The notes under the pieces: generated by a model | Databases searched by the model: none | The model's input: only the letters and a program-made list of their open reading frames with translations | What the model was told of the DNA's origin: nothing | Assembly: GCA_030123545.1 (NCBI GenBank) | Contig: CP126124.1 | Location: forward strand, 3,410,001-3,474,000 | Reading direction: 5' to 3' | Length of the DNA stretch: 64,000 nt | Source: Burkholderiaceae bacterium | GTDB taxonomy: Bacteria > Pseudomonadota > Gammaproteobacteria > Burkholderiales > Burkholderiaceae_C | Position numbers and translations under genes: made by a program | In this document: in pieces, positions 8,930 through 17,551 of the stretch | Position numbering within the stretch: the stretch's first letter is position 1 | How the letters are laid out: each line of letters begins with the position of its first letter

Positions 8930-9532
8930 TCAGTTGCTCCACCTCTCCCGCATCAGCGCCAGCATCTGACGCGCGGCGCGGCCGCGGTGGCTGTGCGCGA
9001 GCTTCACCTCGGGCGCGAGCTGCGCGAAGGTCCGGCCGAGTTCCGGAATGAACATCACCGGATCGAAGCCGAAACCGTTCTCGCCGATTGGCTCCAACGT
9101 GATCCGGCCCACCGCGCGGCCGACCGCGATCAGCGGTTCCGGGTCGTCGGCCGAGCGCAGCGCGACCAGCGTGCTGACCAGCGCGGCGCGGCGATCGGCG
9201 ACGCCCTGCATCTGCTCGAGCAGCGCGCGCACGTTGTTCGCGTCGCCCTTCGCGTAGCCGAACTGCGTCGCGTAGTACGCGGTGTCGACGCCGGGCAGGC
9301 CGCCGAACGCATCGACGCACAGGCCCGCATCGTCCGCGAGCGCCGGCAGGCCGCTCGCGCGGGCCGCATGGCGCGCTTTCGCCAGCGCGTTCTCGACGAA
9401 GGTGCGAAACGGCTCGTCGGCCTCCGGGATGCCGAGCTCGCTCTGGCGCACCAGCTCGACGCCCATCGGCTCGAACATCGCCTGCAGTTCGGCGAGCTTG
9501 CCCGGGTTGTTCGATGCGAGCACGATTTTCAT
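8930..9532 (-). CDS. rdgB: Non-canonical purine NTP pyrophosphatase (ITPase/RdgB)
   Basis: 200-residue housekeeping enzyme that hydrolyses ITP, dITP and XTP to monophosphates, keeping deaminated purines out of nucleic acids. Family motifs: KIVLASNNPGKLAEL at the N-terminus, FVENALAKARHAA, LADDAGLCVDAFGGLPGV, GFGFDPVMFIPE and the C-terminal SHRGRA. Full length for the Ham1/RdgB family. It is transcribed in the same direction as rph, 42 bp downstream of it, and hemW follows further on. Confidence 0.93.
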   Translation of the reverse strand: MKIVLASNNPGKLAELQAMFEPMGVELVRQSELGIPEADEPFRTFVENALAKARHAARASGLPALADDAGLCVDAFGGLPGVDTAYYATQFGYAKGDANNVRALLEQMQGVADRRAALVSTLVALRSADDPEPLIAVGRAVGRITLEPIGENGFGFDPVMFIPELGRTFAQLAPEVKLAHSHRGRAARQMLALMRERWSN

Positions 9533-9571
9533 AGTTAAACAGCGTCAAAGCCAGCGTACATGCTTAATAGT

Positions 9572-9593
9572 ATGCTATTGATTTAATAGTGAT
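9572..9593. repeat. AT-rich palindromic mini-repeat at the rph stop
   Basis: CTATT (9575-9579) and AATAG (9585-9589) are inverted around a 5-base loop, in the form GCTATTgatttAATAG. The element supplies the last codons and the TAG stop of rph. It is one of several similar elements in the window (13501, 42748, 47716, 55808). Confidence 0.55.
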
Positions 9594-10306
9594 ACCCGTT
9601 GCAGGCGAATCAGCTCCGCGATCCCCTTCTCGGCCAGCGCAAGCAGCGCATCCATCTGCGCGCGGGTGAACGCCGCGCCTTCGGCCGTGCCCTGCACCTC
9701 GACATAGTTTCCGGCGCCGGTCATCACCACGTTCATGTCGGTGTCGCAGGCCGAGTCCTCGGTGTACTCCAGGTCCAGCAGCGGGGTGCCCTGCACGATG
9801 CCGACCGAGACCGCGGCCACCTGGTCGCGGATCGGCAAGTCGGCAATCCGGCGCTCTGCCAGCAGTCCGGCGATCGCGTCCTGCGCCGCGACCCAGGCGC
9901 CGGTGATCGCCGCCGTGCGCGTGCCGCCATCGGCCTGCAGCACGTCGCAGTCGAGCGCGATCGTGCGTTCGCCCAGGCGCTTCAGATCGAACACCGCGCG
10001 CAGGCTGCGGCCGATCAGCCGCTGGATCTCCTGCGTGCGGCCGCTCTGCTTGCCGCGCGCCGCCTCGCGGTCGCTGCGAGTGTGGGTCGCGCGCGGCAGC
10101 ATGCCGTATTCGGCGGTCACCCAGCCCTCGCCGCTGCCCCTCTTGTGCGGCGGCACCTTCTCCTCGACCGACGCGGTGCACAGCACGCGCGTGTTGCCGA
10201 ACTCGACCAGCACCGAGCCTTCGGCATGCATGGTGTAGCGGCGCGTGATGCGCACCGGCCGTAACTGGTCCGCGGCGCGCTCGCCGCTGCGCTGAAATTC
10301 GCTCAT
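9575..10306 (-). CDS. rph: Ribonuclease PH
   Basis: 243-residue phosphate-dependent 3'-5' exoribonuclease that trims tRNA 3' ends. Recognisable are RSGERAADQLRPVRITRRYT, EGSVLVEFGNTRVLCTASVE, the phosphate-binding RTQEIQRLIGRSLRAV, CDVLQADGGTRTAAITGA and LLDLEYTEDSACDTDMNVVMT. ATG at 10306 was preferred over an upstream in-frame codon at 10357, because MSEFQRSGERA matches known N-termini. The last residues (SLLNQ) are encoded by an AT-rich repeat, so the native C-terminus may have been replaced. Same strand as rdgB. Confidence 0.94.
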   Translation of the reverse strand: MSEFQRSGERAADQLRPVRITRRYTMHAEGSVLVEFGNTRVLCTASVEEKVPPHKRGSGEGWVTAEYGMLPRATHTRSDREAARGKQSGRTQEIQRLIGRSLRAVFDLKRLGERTIALDCDVLQADGGTRTAAITGAWVAAQDAIAGLLAERRIADLPIRDQVAAVSVGIVQGTPLLDLEYTEDSACDTDMNVVMTGAGNYVEVQGTAEGAAFTRAQMDALLALAEKGIAELIRLQRVSLLNQ

Positions 10307-10405
10307 GGTGTTGTTCAAGGATGTCGGAAAAAGTGAAGATAGATGCAGATTGTCCACCCTGCCTCAGCTATGGCCGCGCGCAGCGCAGGCCCGTTCGCGG
10401 CAGCC

Positions 10406-10585
10406 GCGGAGCTGGCTCCGCCAGGCCGCTGGCTGGCCTTGCAGGCCGCGCCGGGCCAGTGGCCCGGCTCTTCGCCAGTCACAAAAGGTCCACTGGACCT
10501 TTTGTGTACGGACTCAGCCCCCATCGCGCAGCAGAGGGGGGAAGGCGGAGCACCGTAGCGTGCGTAGCCTGAGAGGTGCAACCTC
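10406..10585. repeat. Cluster of five hairpins in the PP2C-rph intergenic region
   Basis: Between the PP2C stop and the rph start (303 bp, no gene) five inverted repeats follow one another: GCGGAGC/GCTCCGC (10406-10421), AGGCC/GGCCT (10423-10439), GCCGGGCC/GGCCCGGC-type arms (10450-10468), CACAAAAGGTCC/GGACCTTTTGTG with a 3-base loop (10480-10506, perfect 12-bp arms) and GAGGT/ACCTC (10573-10585). The fourth could act as a transcription terminator; the whole looks like a structured intergenic repeat. I see no reading frame with coding character. Confidence 0.55.
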
Positions 10586-10609
10586 GCCCCGTGCGGAGCC
10601 TGGGGGTGA

Positions 10610-11500
10610 CTACCTTTTCCCGGCGCGCCGGATCGCTTCGTTGATTTCGGCGATCGAGCGCTCGATCGCCGCATCGTCCAGGTCGACGGCCAGCGGGTCG
10701 GGCACGCCGGACTGGATCGTCGAGGCGAACTCGCCGTCGTGGATGCTGTCGGTGGAAATGCCGCGCGTCGACTCGAACGCATCCGGCGTCTCCCATTCGA
10801 TCGCGATCGCGGTCACGTTGTCGCTGCGCACACCGCCCGAGCGCAGCGCCCGCTCGACCAGTTCGGGCACTGCCTGCGACACCGGATGCGCGCTCAGTTC
10901 GTGCACGATCTCGGCTTCGGCGAGCGTGCCCCACAGCCCGTCGGAGCAGAGCAGGACCTTGTCGCCCTGCTGCAGCGGGATCGGCCCGGTCACGTCGAAC
11001 AGCGGCGTGCTTGGCGAGCCGAGACAGGTGAACAACACGTTGCGGTTGATCACGCGCGGCTCGCCGGCCGGCCGGTGTTCGAGGTACGAATGGTCGCGCG
11101 TGCGCATCAGCAGTTCGCCGCCGCGCACCAGATAGAGCCGCGAATCGCCGCAATGGATCCAGGTCGCGACCGCCCCCTGCACCACGGCCGCGACCAGCGT
11201 CGTGCGCGGCGTGTCGAGCATGCCTTTCTCGCCGGCATAGCGCAGGATCTGGCGGTGCGCGGTGAGCAGCGCGGAGCGCAGGAACCCCGGCACGTCTTCG
11301 ACCGTGGGGCGCGCCTGCTTCTGGTACAGCGCCGACGCGGTGCGCAGCGCGAGCTGCGAAGCGACCTCGCCTTCCGGGTGCCCGCCCATGCCGTCGGCCA
11401 GCAGGAACAGGCCCGACGACCGGGTGTAGCAGTAACCCATCCGGTCTTCGTTCTTCTCCCGGCCCCCTTTGCGGCTGACCTGGAACACCGAAAACTTCAT
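10610..11500 (-). CDS. PP2C-type serine/threonine protein phosphatase
   Basis: 296-residue cytoplasmic metal-dependent phosphatase. PP2C motifs are in order: GGREKNEDRMGY, LLADGMGGHPEGEVAS (metal-binding Asp in DGMGG), WIHCGDSRLYLVRGG, LLCSDGLWGTL and SDNVTAIAIEW. A C-terminal extension of about 60 residues after the catalytic domain is polar and of unknown role. Its start overlaps the kinase stop by four bases (ATGA), so kinase and phosphatase are made together, presumably as an opposing pair. Confidence 0.9.
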   Translation of the reverse strand: MKFSVFQVSRKGGREKNEDRMGYCYTRSSGLFLLADGMGGHPEGEVASQLALRTASALYQKQARPTVEDVPGFLRSALLTAHRQILRYAGEKGMLDTPRTTLVAAVVQGAVATWIHCGDSRLYLVRGGELLMRTRDHSYLEHRPAGEPRVINRNVLFTCLGSPSTPLFDVTGPIPLQQGDKVLLCSDGLWGTLAEAEIVHELSAHPVSQAVPELVERALRSGGVRSDNVTAIAIEWETPDAFESTRGISTDSIHDGEFASTIQSGVPDPLAVDLDDAAIERSIAEINEAIRRAGKR

Positions 11501-12504
11501 TTGGTCCGGGCGCCGAACACCGTCACGTTACGCAGGTTCTTCTTGGTGTCGGTGACGATGCTGTCGAGCTGCAGCCGCATCTTCTCGCCGACGGTCAGCT
11601 TGGTGTAGCGCCGTTCGTTCTCGCGGCTGAGTTCCTTCTGCAGCGCGAACACCGACTGCGGCCGCGACAGCGGATCGAGCGACATGCACCACTCGACCAC
11701 CTCGATCAGGTTGTCCGAGTAGACGCCGCGCAGCCTTGACAACGCCAGCCCGAGCCGGTCCTTCTCGAGCCGCTGCGGCGCGTCGTTCGGCGGATAGCCC
11801 TGCATGCAGGCGTAGATGCAGGCACCGATCGCGTAGATGTCGGTCCACGGCCCCATCGACGAATCGCGCCGGTACATCTCGGGCGCGGCAAAGCCCGGCG
11901 TGTACATCGGACGGATGAAGTTGCCTTCCTTGCTCAGCACCTCGCGCGCGGCGCCGAAGTCGATCATCACGGCCTTGTTGTCGTCGGTGATGAACACGTT
12001 CGCCGGCTTGATATCGAGGTGCAGCATCTTGTGCTGGTGCACGATGCGCAAGCCGCGCAGGATCTCGTCGTACAGCGAGCGGATCGTCGACTCGCGAAAC
12101 ACCTTCTGCTTCTTCAGCTCGCGCGCGGTGATGATGAAGTCCTGCAGGGTCGCGCCCTCCAGGTAGTTCATCACCATGTAGACGGTTTCGTTCTCGCGAA
12201 AGAAATTGAGAACGCTCACCACCGACGGGTGCGAGATCTGGGCCAGCGAGCGGCCTTCCTCGAAGAAGCTCTTCAGGCCGAGGCGGTACAGCGAAAGTTT
12301 TTCGGGCTGCACCTGCGGCAGCAGCGCGCCCGGATCGCGGGCCGCCAGCGACGCCGGCAGATACTCCTTGACCGCGACCTGCTGGCCCTCGCCGTCGACT
12401 GCCAGGTACACCACGCCGAAGCCGCCGGCGGACACCTTGCGCACCACGCGGTAGCCCCCGATGACCGTGTCCGGCGGCAACGGAGCGGGTTTGACCTTTG
12501 ACAT
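11497..12504 (-). CDS. Hanks-type serine/threonine protein kinase
   Basis: About 335-residue soluble kinase. The Gly-rich loop is SAGGFGVV, the ATP lysine is in VAVKEYL, the catalytic loop is HLDIKPANVFI (Leu replaces the usual Arg of HRD, so it is a non-RD kinase), DFG is in VMIDFGAA, and the activation segment is followed by APEMYR. No membrane helix or PASTA repeats are seen, unlike PknB. ATG at 12504 is preferred; an upstream GTG at 12525 is possible. It is divergent from yicC with 90 bp between. Its targets are not evident. Confidence 0.9.
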   Translation of the reverse strand: MSKVKPAPLPPDTVIGGYRVVRKVSAGGFGVVYLAVDGEGQQVAVKEYLPASLAARDPGALLPQVQPEKLSLYRLGLKSFFEEGRSLAQISHPSVVSVLNFFRENETVYMVMNYLEGATLQDFIITARELKKQKVFRESTIRSLYDEILRGLRIVHQHKMLHLDIKPANVFITDDNKAVMIDFGAAREVLSKEGNFIRPMYTPGFAAPEMYRRDSSMGPWTDIYAIGACIYACMQGYPPNDAPQRLEKDRLGLALSRLRGVYSDNLIEVVEWCMSLDPLSRPQSVFALQKELSRENERRYTKLTVGEKMRLQLDSIVTDTKKNLRNVTVFGARTK

Positions 12505-12594
12505 AATTCGCGGCGGATCGGCCACGCTCGGGCCGGTTTCGAATCCGGTTATTCTCGGCGATCCGGCACAGGCCAGCTAGCACCTTTTTGCAAC

Positions 12595-13500
12595 ATGCCA
12601 GTTTACAGCATGACCGGCTTCGCAAGCGCGCAACGGAGCGCCGACGCAGCGAGTACGCAAGGGGACGGCGCCGCACGGCTCGGCATCGAAATCCGCTCGG
12701 TCAACGGCCGCTTTCTCGACCTCGGTTTCAGGCTGCCGGAGGAACTGCGCCGCTCGGAGCCCGCGCTGCGCGAACTGCTCACTGCGCGGCTGCGGCGCGG
12801 CAAGGTCGAACTGCGCGCTGCCGTCGAGGACGGTGCCGGCGCCGCGCTGCCCGAGGTCTCGCCGCGGCAGCTGCAGCGCCTCGCCAGCCTGCAGGACAGC
12901 GTGCGCAGCTGGCTGCCCGACGCCGTGCCGCTCGGCGTGGCCGACGCGATCCGGTTGTCGGCGATCGGCAGCGCGCATGAAGTCGATTGGGCCGCGGTGC
13001 TCCCCGAACTGACCGCACAGGCACTGGACGCTCTGCTCGCGGCGCGCGAACGCGAGGGCGCACGTCTGGTGGCAATGCTGCGCGCCAATCTCGGACAGTT
13101 GCGCGATCTGGCGCGGCAGGCGCGTCCGCTCGTGCCCGAGCTGGTGCAGCAGCAGCGCAACCGGTTTCTGGACCGTTGGCGCGAGGCGATGGCGCTGGCC
13201 GAAGGCAGCACGCTGCCCGAGGCGGCCGAGGAGCGTGCGCTGACCGAAGCCGCGGCCTACGCGATGCGTATCGACGTCGCCGAGGAACTGACCCGGCTCG
13301 AATCGCATCTGGACGAGATCGAGCGCCTGCTCGCCGCCGGCGGCGAGGTCGGCAAGCGGCTCGATTTCCTGATCCAGGAACTGCACCGCGAAGCGAACAC
13401 GCTGGGTTCTAAAGCGGCGGCACTGGAACTCACCCGGATCTCGGTCGAGATGAAGGTGCTGATCGAGCAGATGCGCGAACAGGTGCAGAACATCGAGTGA
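12595..13500 (+). CDS. yicC: YicC family endoribonuclease
   Basis: 301-residue protein of the YicC/YloC family. MTGFASAQ near the N-terminus, EIRSVNGRFLDLGFRLPEELR and the C-terminal KRLDFLIQELHREANTLGSKA.....ISVEMKVLIEQMREQVQNIE are hallmark family blocks. The E. coli member is reported to be an RNase acting on small RNA. The second Met (MTGFAS) is an alternative start. gmk follows 36 bp after the stop, the usual neighbour in proteobacteria; an AT-rich repeat begins directly after the TGA. Confidence 0.92.
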   Translation: MPVYSMTGFASAQRSADAASTQGDGAARLGIEIRSVNGRFLDLGFRLPEELRRSEPALRELLTARLRRGKVELRAAVEDGAGAALPEVSPRQLQRLASLQDSVRSWLPDAVPLGVADAIRLSAIGSAHEVDWAAVLPELTAQALDALLAAREREGARLVAMLRANLGQLRDLARQARPLVPELVQQQRNRFLDRWREAMALAEGSTLPEAAEERALTEAAAYAMRIDVAEELTRLESHLDEIERLLAAGGEVGKRLDFLIQELHREANTLGSKAAALELTRISVEMKVLIEQMREQVQNIE

Positions 13501-13519
13501 TGCTACCAAATAAATAGCT
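13501..13519. repeat. AT-rich palindromic mini-repeat after yicC
   Basis: GCTA (13502-13505) and TAGC (13515-13518) flank an A/T-rich centre (ccaaataaa). It starts at the base after the yicC stop. Same family as the elements at 9572, 42748, 47716 and 55808. Confidence 0.45.
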
Positions 13520-13536
13520 TAACATCGTTATCCAAC

Positions 13537-14157
13537 ATGGACTTTCCGGGCAATCTGTTCGTGGTCGCGGCGCCCAGCGGGGCCGGAAAGTCCAGCCTCG
13601 TGAACGCGCTGATGGAACTCGATGCGCGGGTGCATGCTTCGGTGTCGCACACCACGCGCGCGCCGCGCGGACAGGAGAAGCACGGCCGCGAATACTATTT
13701 CGTGTCCGAGCAGGAGTTCGACGCAATGGTGCGCGCCAATGCCTTCGTCGAGTGGGCCGAGGTGCACGGCGCACGTTACGGGACCTCGCGCAAGGCGATC
13801 GAGGAGCGCATCGCGCAGGGCGCCGACGTGATGCTGGAGATCGATTTCCAGGGCGCGCTGCAGATTCGGCAGACTTTCGCGAACGCGGTGCTGATCTTCA
13901 TCCTGCCGCCGAACTGGGACGAACTGCGCGCCCGCCTCGAGCGGCGCGGCGAAGACACTCCCGAGACGATCGAACTGCGGCTGAAGAACGCGCAGCTCGA
14001 GGTCGCCCATGTGCGCTCGTTCGACTTCGTTATAATCAACGAGTTATTCGAGCTTGCGCTGTTCGACCTCAAGGCGATCGTCCACGCACAGCGGCTCAAG
14101 GTTTCGGCGCAGCGCCGCGCACGGGCCGCGACCTTCGAATCGCTGCACATCCCCTAG
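13537..14157 (+). CDS. gmk: Guanylate kinase
   Basis: 206-residue enzyme phosphorylating GMP to GDP. P-loop AAPSGAGKSSLV (residues 11-22), SHTTRAPRGQEKHGREYYF (GMP-binding), FVEWAEVHGARYGTS, MLEIDFQGALQI and ILPPNWDELRARLERRGEDTPETIELRL are all canonical. Followed 20 bp later by rpoZ, a widely conserved pair that links guanine nucleotide supply, RNA polymerase and the downstream (p)ppGpp enzyme. Confidence 0.96.
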   Translation: MDFPGNLFVVAAPSGAGKSSLVNALMELDARVHASVSHTTRAPRGQEKHGREYYFVSEQEFDAMVRANAFVEWAEVHGARYGTSRKAIEERIAQGADVMLEIDFQGALQIRQTFANAVLIFILPPNWDELRARLERRGEDTPETIELRLKNAQLEVAHVRSFDFVIINELFELALFDLKAIVHAQRLKVSAQRRARAATFESLHIP

Positions 14158-14177
14158 ATCATCCGCCGGAGACCGCC

Positions 14178-14381
14178 ATGGCCCGCATCACCGTCGAAGA
14201 CTGCCTGGAACAGATCCCGAACCGCTTCCAGCTGGTGTTGGCCGCGACCTACCGCGCCCGCATGTTGAGCCAGGGCCATGCGCCGAAGATCGACAGCCGG
14301 AACAAGCCGGGCGTGACCGCGCTGCGCGAAATCGCGGCCGGCAAGATCGGCCTCGAGATGCTGCGCAAGGTGCCGAGCTGA
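14178..14381 (+). CDS. rpoZ: RNA polymerase omega subunit
   Basis: 67-residue subunit that helps assemble RNA polymerase and forms part of a ppGpp-binding site. MARITVEDCLEQIPNRFQLVLAA, then ARMLSQGHAP, NKPGVTALREIAAGKIG are the family signature. GGAGA lies seven to ten bases before the ATG. It is second in the gmk-rpoZ-RSH cluster and is followed by an intrinsic terminator at 14491. Confidence 0.96.
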   Translation: MARITVEDCLEQIPNRFQLVLAATYRARMLSQGHAPKIDSRNKPGVTALREIAAGKIGLEMLRKVPS

Positions 14382-14490
14382 CCGCCAGCCATTGGCCGCC
14401 CTCGTAGGTGCCGCCTGCGATTTCACGCGCGCATTGGTCGTAGTCCGCCCCTTTCCCCATCGGCCTGCCCGGCCGGATCACCTGCACTGA

Positions 14491-14515
14491 AGCACCGGAA
14501 CCCGGTGCTTTTTTT
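14491..14515 (+). terminator. Intrinsic terminator after rpoZ
   Basis: AGCACCGG (14491-14498), loop AAC, CCGGTGCT (14502-14509), then a run of T to 14515. A perfect 8-bp stem plus U-tract on the plus strand. It separates gmk-rpoZ from the RSH gene, which therefore probably has its own promoter or depends on read-through. Confidence 0.85.
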
Positions 14516-14560
14516 GCGTTCGGCGCGGCAAGGCCGGCGCGTCCGCGCTACAGTTTGACC

Positions 14561-16831
14561 ATGGGTGCCGTGATGAAGCCGCACCCGGCTCAAGGTTCGG
14601 CGCCGGCCGGCCTGAATCCGGGTGAAGCGAGTGTGGCAGCCGCGAACGCCGCGGCCGCCAGCTTTGCCGCGCTTACCGCGAGCCTCGGCTATCTGGAACC
14701 GGCCGAGGTGGAACAGGTCCGGCAGGCGTACCGGTTCGCCGACCAGGCGCACCTCGGTCAGCTTCGCAACAACGGCGAACCCTACATCACGCACCCGATC
14801 GCGGTCGCCACGCAGTGCGCCGAATGGAAGCTCGATGCGCAGGCGCTGATGGCCGCGCTGCTGCACGACGCGATGGAGGACTGCGGCGTCACCAAGACCG
14901 ACCTGATCGAGCGCTTCGGCGCGCCGGTGGCCGAACTCGTCGACGGCCTCACCAAGCTCGACAAGCTGCAGTTCACCACGCGCGAGGAGAACCAGGCCGA
15001 GTCGTTCCGCAAGATGCTGCTGGCGATGGCGCGCGACGTGCGCGTGATCCTGATCAAGCTCGCCGACCGCACGCACAACATGCGCACGCTGTCGGACGTG
15101 CCGCGCATCAAGTGGCACCGGATCGCATCCGAGACGCTCGAAATCTACGCACCGATCGCGCACCGGCTTGGGCTGAACCAGACCTACCGCGAATTGCAGG
15201 ATCTGTCGTTCAGCCATCTGCTCCCGTGGCGCTACCAGGTGCTGGCGAAGGCGGTCGCGAAAGCGCGCAGCCGCGGACGCGACCTGATCCAGAAGGTGCA
15301 AATGGAGGTGGAAGCGGTGTTCGCCGCGGCCGCCATGCCGATGCGCATTGCCGGGCGCGAGAAAAGCCTGTATTCGATCTACCGCAAGATGCGCGAGAAG
15401 CACCTGAGCTTTGCCCAGGTAACCGACATCTACGGCTTTCGCCTGATCCTGCCGGACATCCCGGACTGCTACAAGGCGCTCGGGGTGCTGCACCAGCTGT
15501 ACAAGCCGGTGCCGGGCAAGTTCAAGGACCATATCGCGATCGCCAAGCTGAACGGCTACCAGTCGCTGCACACCACGCTGGTCGGGCCGTCGGGCGTGAA
15601 TATCGAGTTCCAGCTGCGCACCGAGGGCATGAACGTGGTCGCCGAATCGGGGGTCGCCGCGCACTGGTTGTACAAGGCCGGCAATTCGGGCGATGCGAAC
15701 TCGGGGCTCGGATCGCAATGGCTGCAGTCGCTGCTCGAGATCCAGTACGAAACCCATGATGCGGCGGAGTTCTGGGACCATGTGAAGGTCGACCTGTTCC
15801 CCGACGCGGTCTACGTGTTCACGCCCAAGAGCCAGATCATGGCGTTGCCGCGCGGTGCGACCGTCGTCGACTTCGCCTATGCGATCCACAGCGACGTCGG
15901 CGACCGCACCGTGGCGGCGAAGATCAATGGCGAGCAGGTGCCGCTGCGCACCGAGTTGAAGAACGGCGACGTAATCGAAGTCATCGCCGCCCCGGTCTCT
16001 AACCCGAATCCGGCCTGGCTCGGCTTTGTGCGCACCGGCCGCGCGCGCTCCAGAATCCGGCATCACCTGAAGACGCTGGCGCGCGCCGAATCGCAAGGCT
16101 TGGGCGAAAAGCTGTTGACGCAGGCGCTGCGCGCCGAAGGCATCGAAAAGCTGCCCGGCAACGACGCCGCGCATCAGGAAATCTGGGACAAGTTGCTGCG
16201 CTTCACCGGAAGCCGCAGCCGTGAGGAGTTGCTGACCGATCTCGGCCTGGGCAAGCGGATCGCCAGCATCGTGGCCAAACGGCTGATGACGCTTCTCAGG
16301 GAAGGTGGCGAAAAGCGCAACGCGGTGCTGATGACGCGCGAGCGCTACACCGCGCACGACCACGTATCGCAGGGCGCCATCACGCTGGACGGCAGCCAGA
16401 GCGCATCGGTCCAGTACGCGCCCTGCTGCCGGCCGGTCCCGGGGGACGACATCGTCGGCTACCTCGGCCGCGGCGAAGGCCTGCTGGTGCACCGCAGCGA
16501 ATGCGCAAACGCGAAGCGGCTACAACATCGTGATAGTGAGCGCTTCATTACCGTGGTCTGGGCGGACGAGCCCACGCGCACTTTCGAAACCGGCATCGTC
16601 ACCACGGTGCACAACGGCAAGGGCGTGCTCGCGCGGATCGCCGCCGCGCTGGCCGCCGCCGAGGCGGACATCACCCACATCGACATGGCGGACGGCGTTG
16701 CCACCGGTGCCGCGGCTGATCTGCGCTTTCTGATCGCGGTGCGCGACCGTGCGCATCTCGAAGCGGTGCTGCGCCACCTGCGGCACACCGCGTCGGTGCT
16801 GAAGGTGGTGCGGGCGATGCCGGCGGCCTGA
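14561..16831 (+). CDS. spoT: Bifunctional (p)ppGpp synthetase/hydrolase (RSH, SpoT type)
   Basis: 756-residue alarmone enzyme. The N-terminal HD hydrolase motif is intact (LLHDAMEDCG, residues about 100-109), so hydrolysis is expected; the synthetase domain has GREKSLYSIYRKM, YGFRLIL and GYQSLHTTLVGP; a TGS domain (VYVFTPKSQIMALPRGATVVDFAYAIH) and a C-terminal ACT domain follow. The length and intact HD support SpoT/Rel rather than RelA. ATG at 14561 was chosen; a TTG at 14555 or ATG at 14573 is possible. It converges on greB with 19 bp between stops. Confidence 0.94.
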   Translation: MGAVMKPHPAQGSAPAGLNPGEASVAAANAAAASFAALTASLGYLEPAEVEQVRQAYRFADQAHLGQLRNNGEPYITHPIAVATQCAEWKLDAQALMAALLHDAMEDCGVTKTDLIERFGAPVAELVDGLTKLDKLQFTTREENQAESFRKMLLAMARDVRVILIKLADRTHNMRTLSDVPRIKWHRIASETLEIYAPIAHRLGLNQTYRELQDLSFSHLLPWRYQVLAKAVAKARSRGRDLIQKVQMEVEAVFAAAAMPMRIAGREKSLYSIYRKMREKHLSFAQVTDIYGFRLILPDIPDCYKALGVLHQLYKPVPGKFKDHIAIAKLNGYQSLHTTLVGPSGVNIEFQLRTEGMNVVAESGVAAHWLYKAGNSGDANSGLGSQWLQSLLEIQYETHDAAEFWDHVKVDLFPDAVYVFTPKSQIMALPRGATVVDFAYAIHSDVGDRTVAAKINGEQVPLRTELKNGDVIEVIAAPVSNPNPAWLGFVRTGRARSRIRHHLKTLARAESQGLGEKLLTQALRAEGIEKLPGNDAAHQEIWDKLLRFTGSRSREELLTDLGLGKRIASIVAKRLMTLLREGGEKRNAVLMTRERYTAHDHVSQGAITLDGSQSASVQYAPCCRPVPGDDIVGYLGRGEGLLVHRSECANAKRLQHRDSERFITVVWADEPTRTFETGIVTTVHNGKGVLARIAAALAAAEADITHIDMADGVATGAAADLRFLIAVRDRAHLEAVLRHLRHTASVLKVVRAMPAA

Positions 16832-16850
16832 GCGGGAAGCCGGGGCGCGT

Positions 16851-17411
16851 TCAGCCCGCGGCAGGCGCCGGATAGCGGACCGTCAGCACTTCAATCTCCT
16901 GCATACCCCCGGGCGTCATCAGTTTGACGACGTCGCCTTCGCGCGCGCGAAGCAGCGCCCGCGCGATCGGCGCAATCCAGCTCACTTGGCCCGCGGAACT
17001 GTCCGCCTCGTCGATGCCGAGGATCGTGATCGAATGCTCGGCGCCCGACGCATCCGCAAACGTGACGGTTGCGCCGAAGAACACCTGGTCGCTGCCGTGG
17101 TGCGCGCTAGGGTCGGTCACCTCGGCAATTTCCAGGCGTTTGGTGAGGAAGCGAATGCGCCGGTCGATTTCGCGCAGGCGCCTCTTTCCGTACAGGTAGT
17201 CGCCGTTCTCGGACCGATCGCCATTGCGCGCCGCCCAGTGCACCGCCTCGACCACCTGCGGCCGCTCCTCGTCCATCAGGTGCAGCAACTCGGCGCGCAA
17301 CCTGGCGTAGCCGTCCGGCGTGATGTAGTTCTTGGTGCCCTGAGGCAGCGGCGCAGGGGCCGGCGCATCGTCGTCGTCCGCATCCGACTCTCTGGTGAAA
17401 GCCTTGTTCAT
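16851..17411 (-). CDS. greB: Transcription elongation factor GreB
   Basis: 186-residue factor that stimulates transcript cleavage by stalled RNA polymerase. The N-terminal coiled coil (YITPDGYARLRAELLHLMDEERP...ENGDYLYGKRRLREIDRRIRFLTKRLE) carries the acidic tip, and the C-terminal FKBP-like domain is VFFGATVTFAD...SWIAPIARALLRAREGDVV. The YLYGKRRLREIDRRIRFLTKR wording is typical of GreB rather than GreA. About 25 residues of an acidic and Pro/Ala-rich leader precede the coiled coil. ATG at 17411 has GGAA just upstream; GTG two codons earlier is possible. Confidence 0.92.
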   Translation of the reverse strand: MNKAFTRESDADDDDAPAPAPLPQGTKNYITPDGYARLRAELLHLMDEERPQVVEAVHWAARNGDRSENGDYLYGKRRLREIDRRIRFLTKRLEIAEVTDPSAHHGSDQVFFGATVTFADASGAEHSITILGIDEADSSAGQVSWIAPIARALLRAREGDVVKLMTPGGMQEIEVLTVRYPAPAAG

Positions 17412-17511
17412 CGGCACATTCCATCACAGACGAAAAATACCCCTCGGTCAACCGCTTCGCGTTGCCCGATCCCCTGAGGGGATGCTTCTTGTCTTGGGGC
17501 GGCCCGGCGAC

Positions 17512-17542
17512 AAAAAAGCCCGCGTTGGACCAAGCGCGGGCT
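17512..17542 (-). terminator. Intrinsic terminator of tRNA-Arg
   Basis: Read on the minus strand: AGCCCGCG, a 10-base loop, CGCGGGCT, then TTTTT. On the plus strand the arms are 17517-17524 and 17535-17542 with an A-run at 17512-17517. It starts about 10 bases after the tRNA 3' end. A smaller palindrome (ATCCCC/GGGGAT, 17469-17483) lies further downstream toward greB. Confidence 0.85.
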
Positions 17543-17551
17543 TCAATTATC

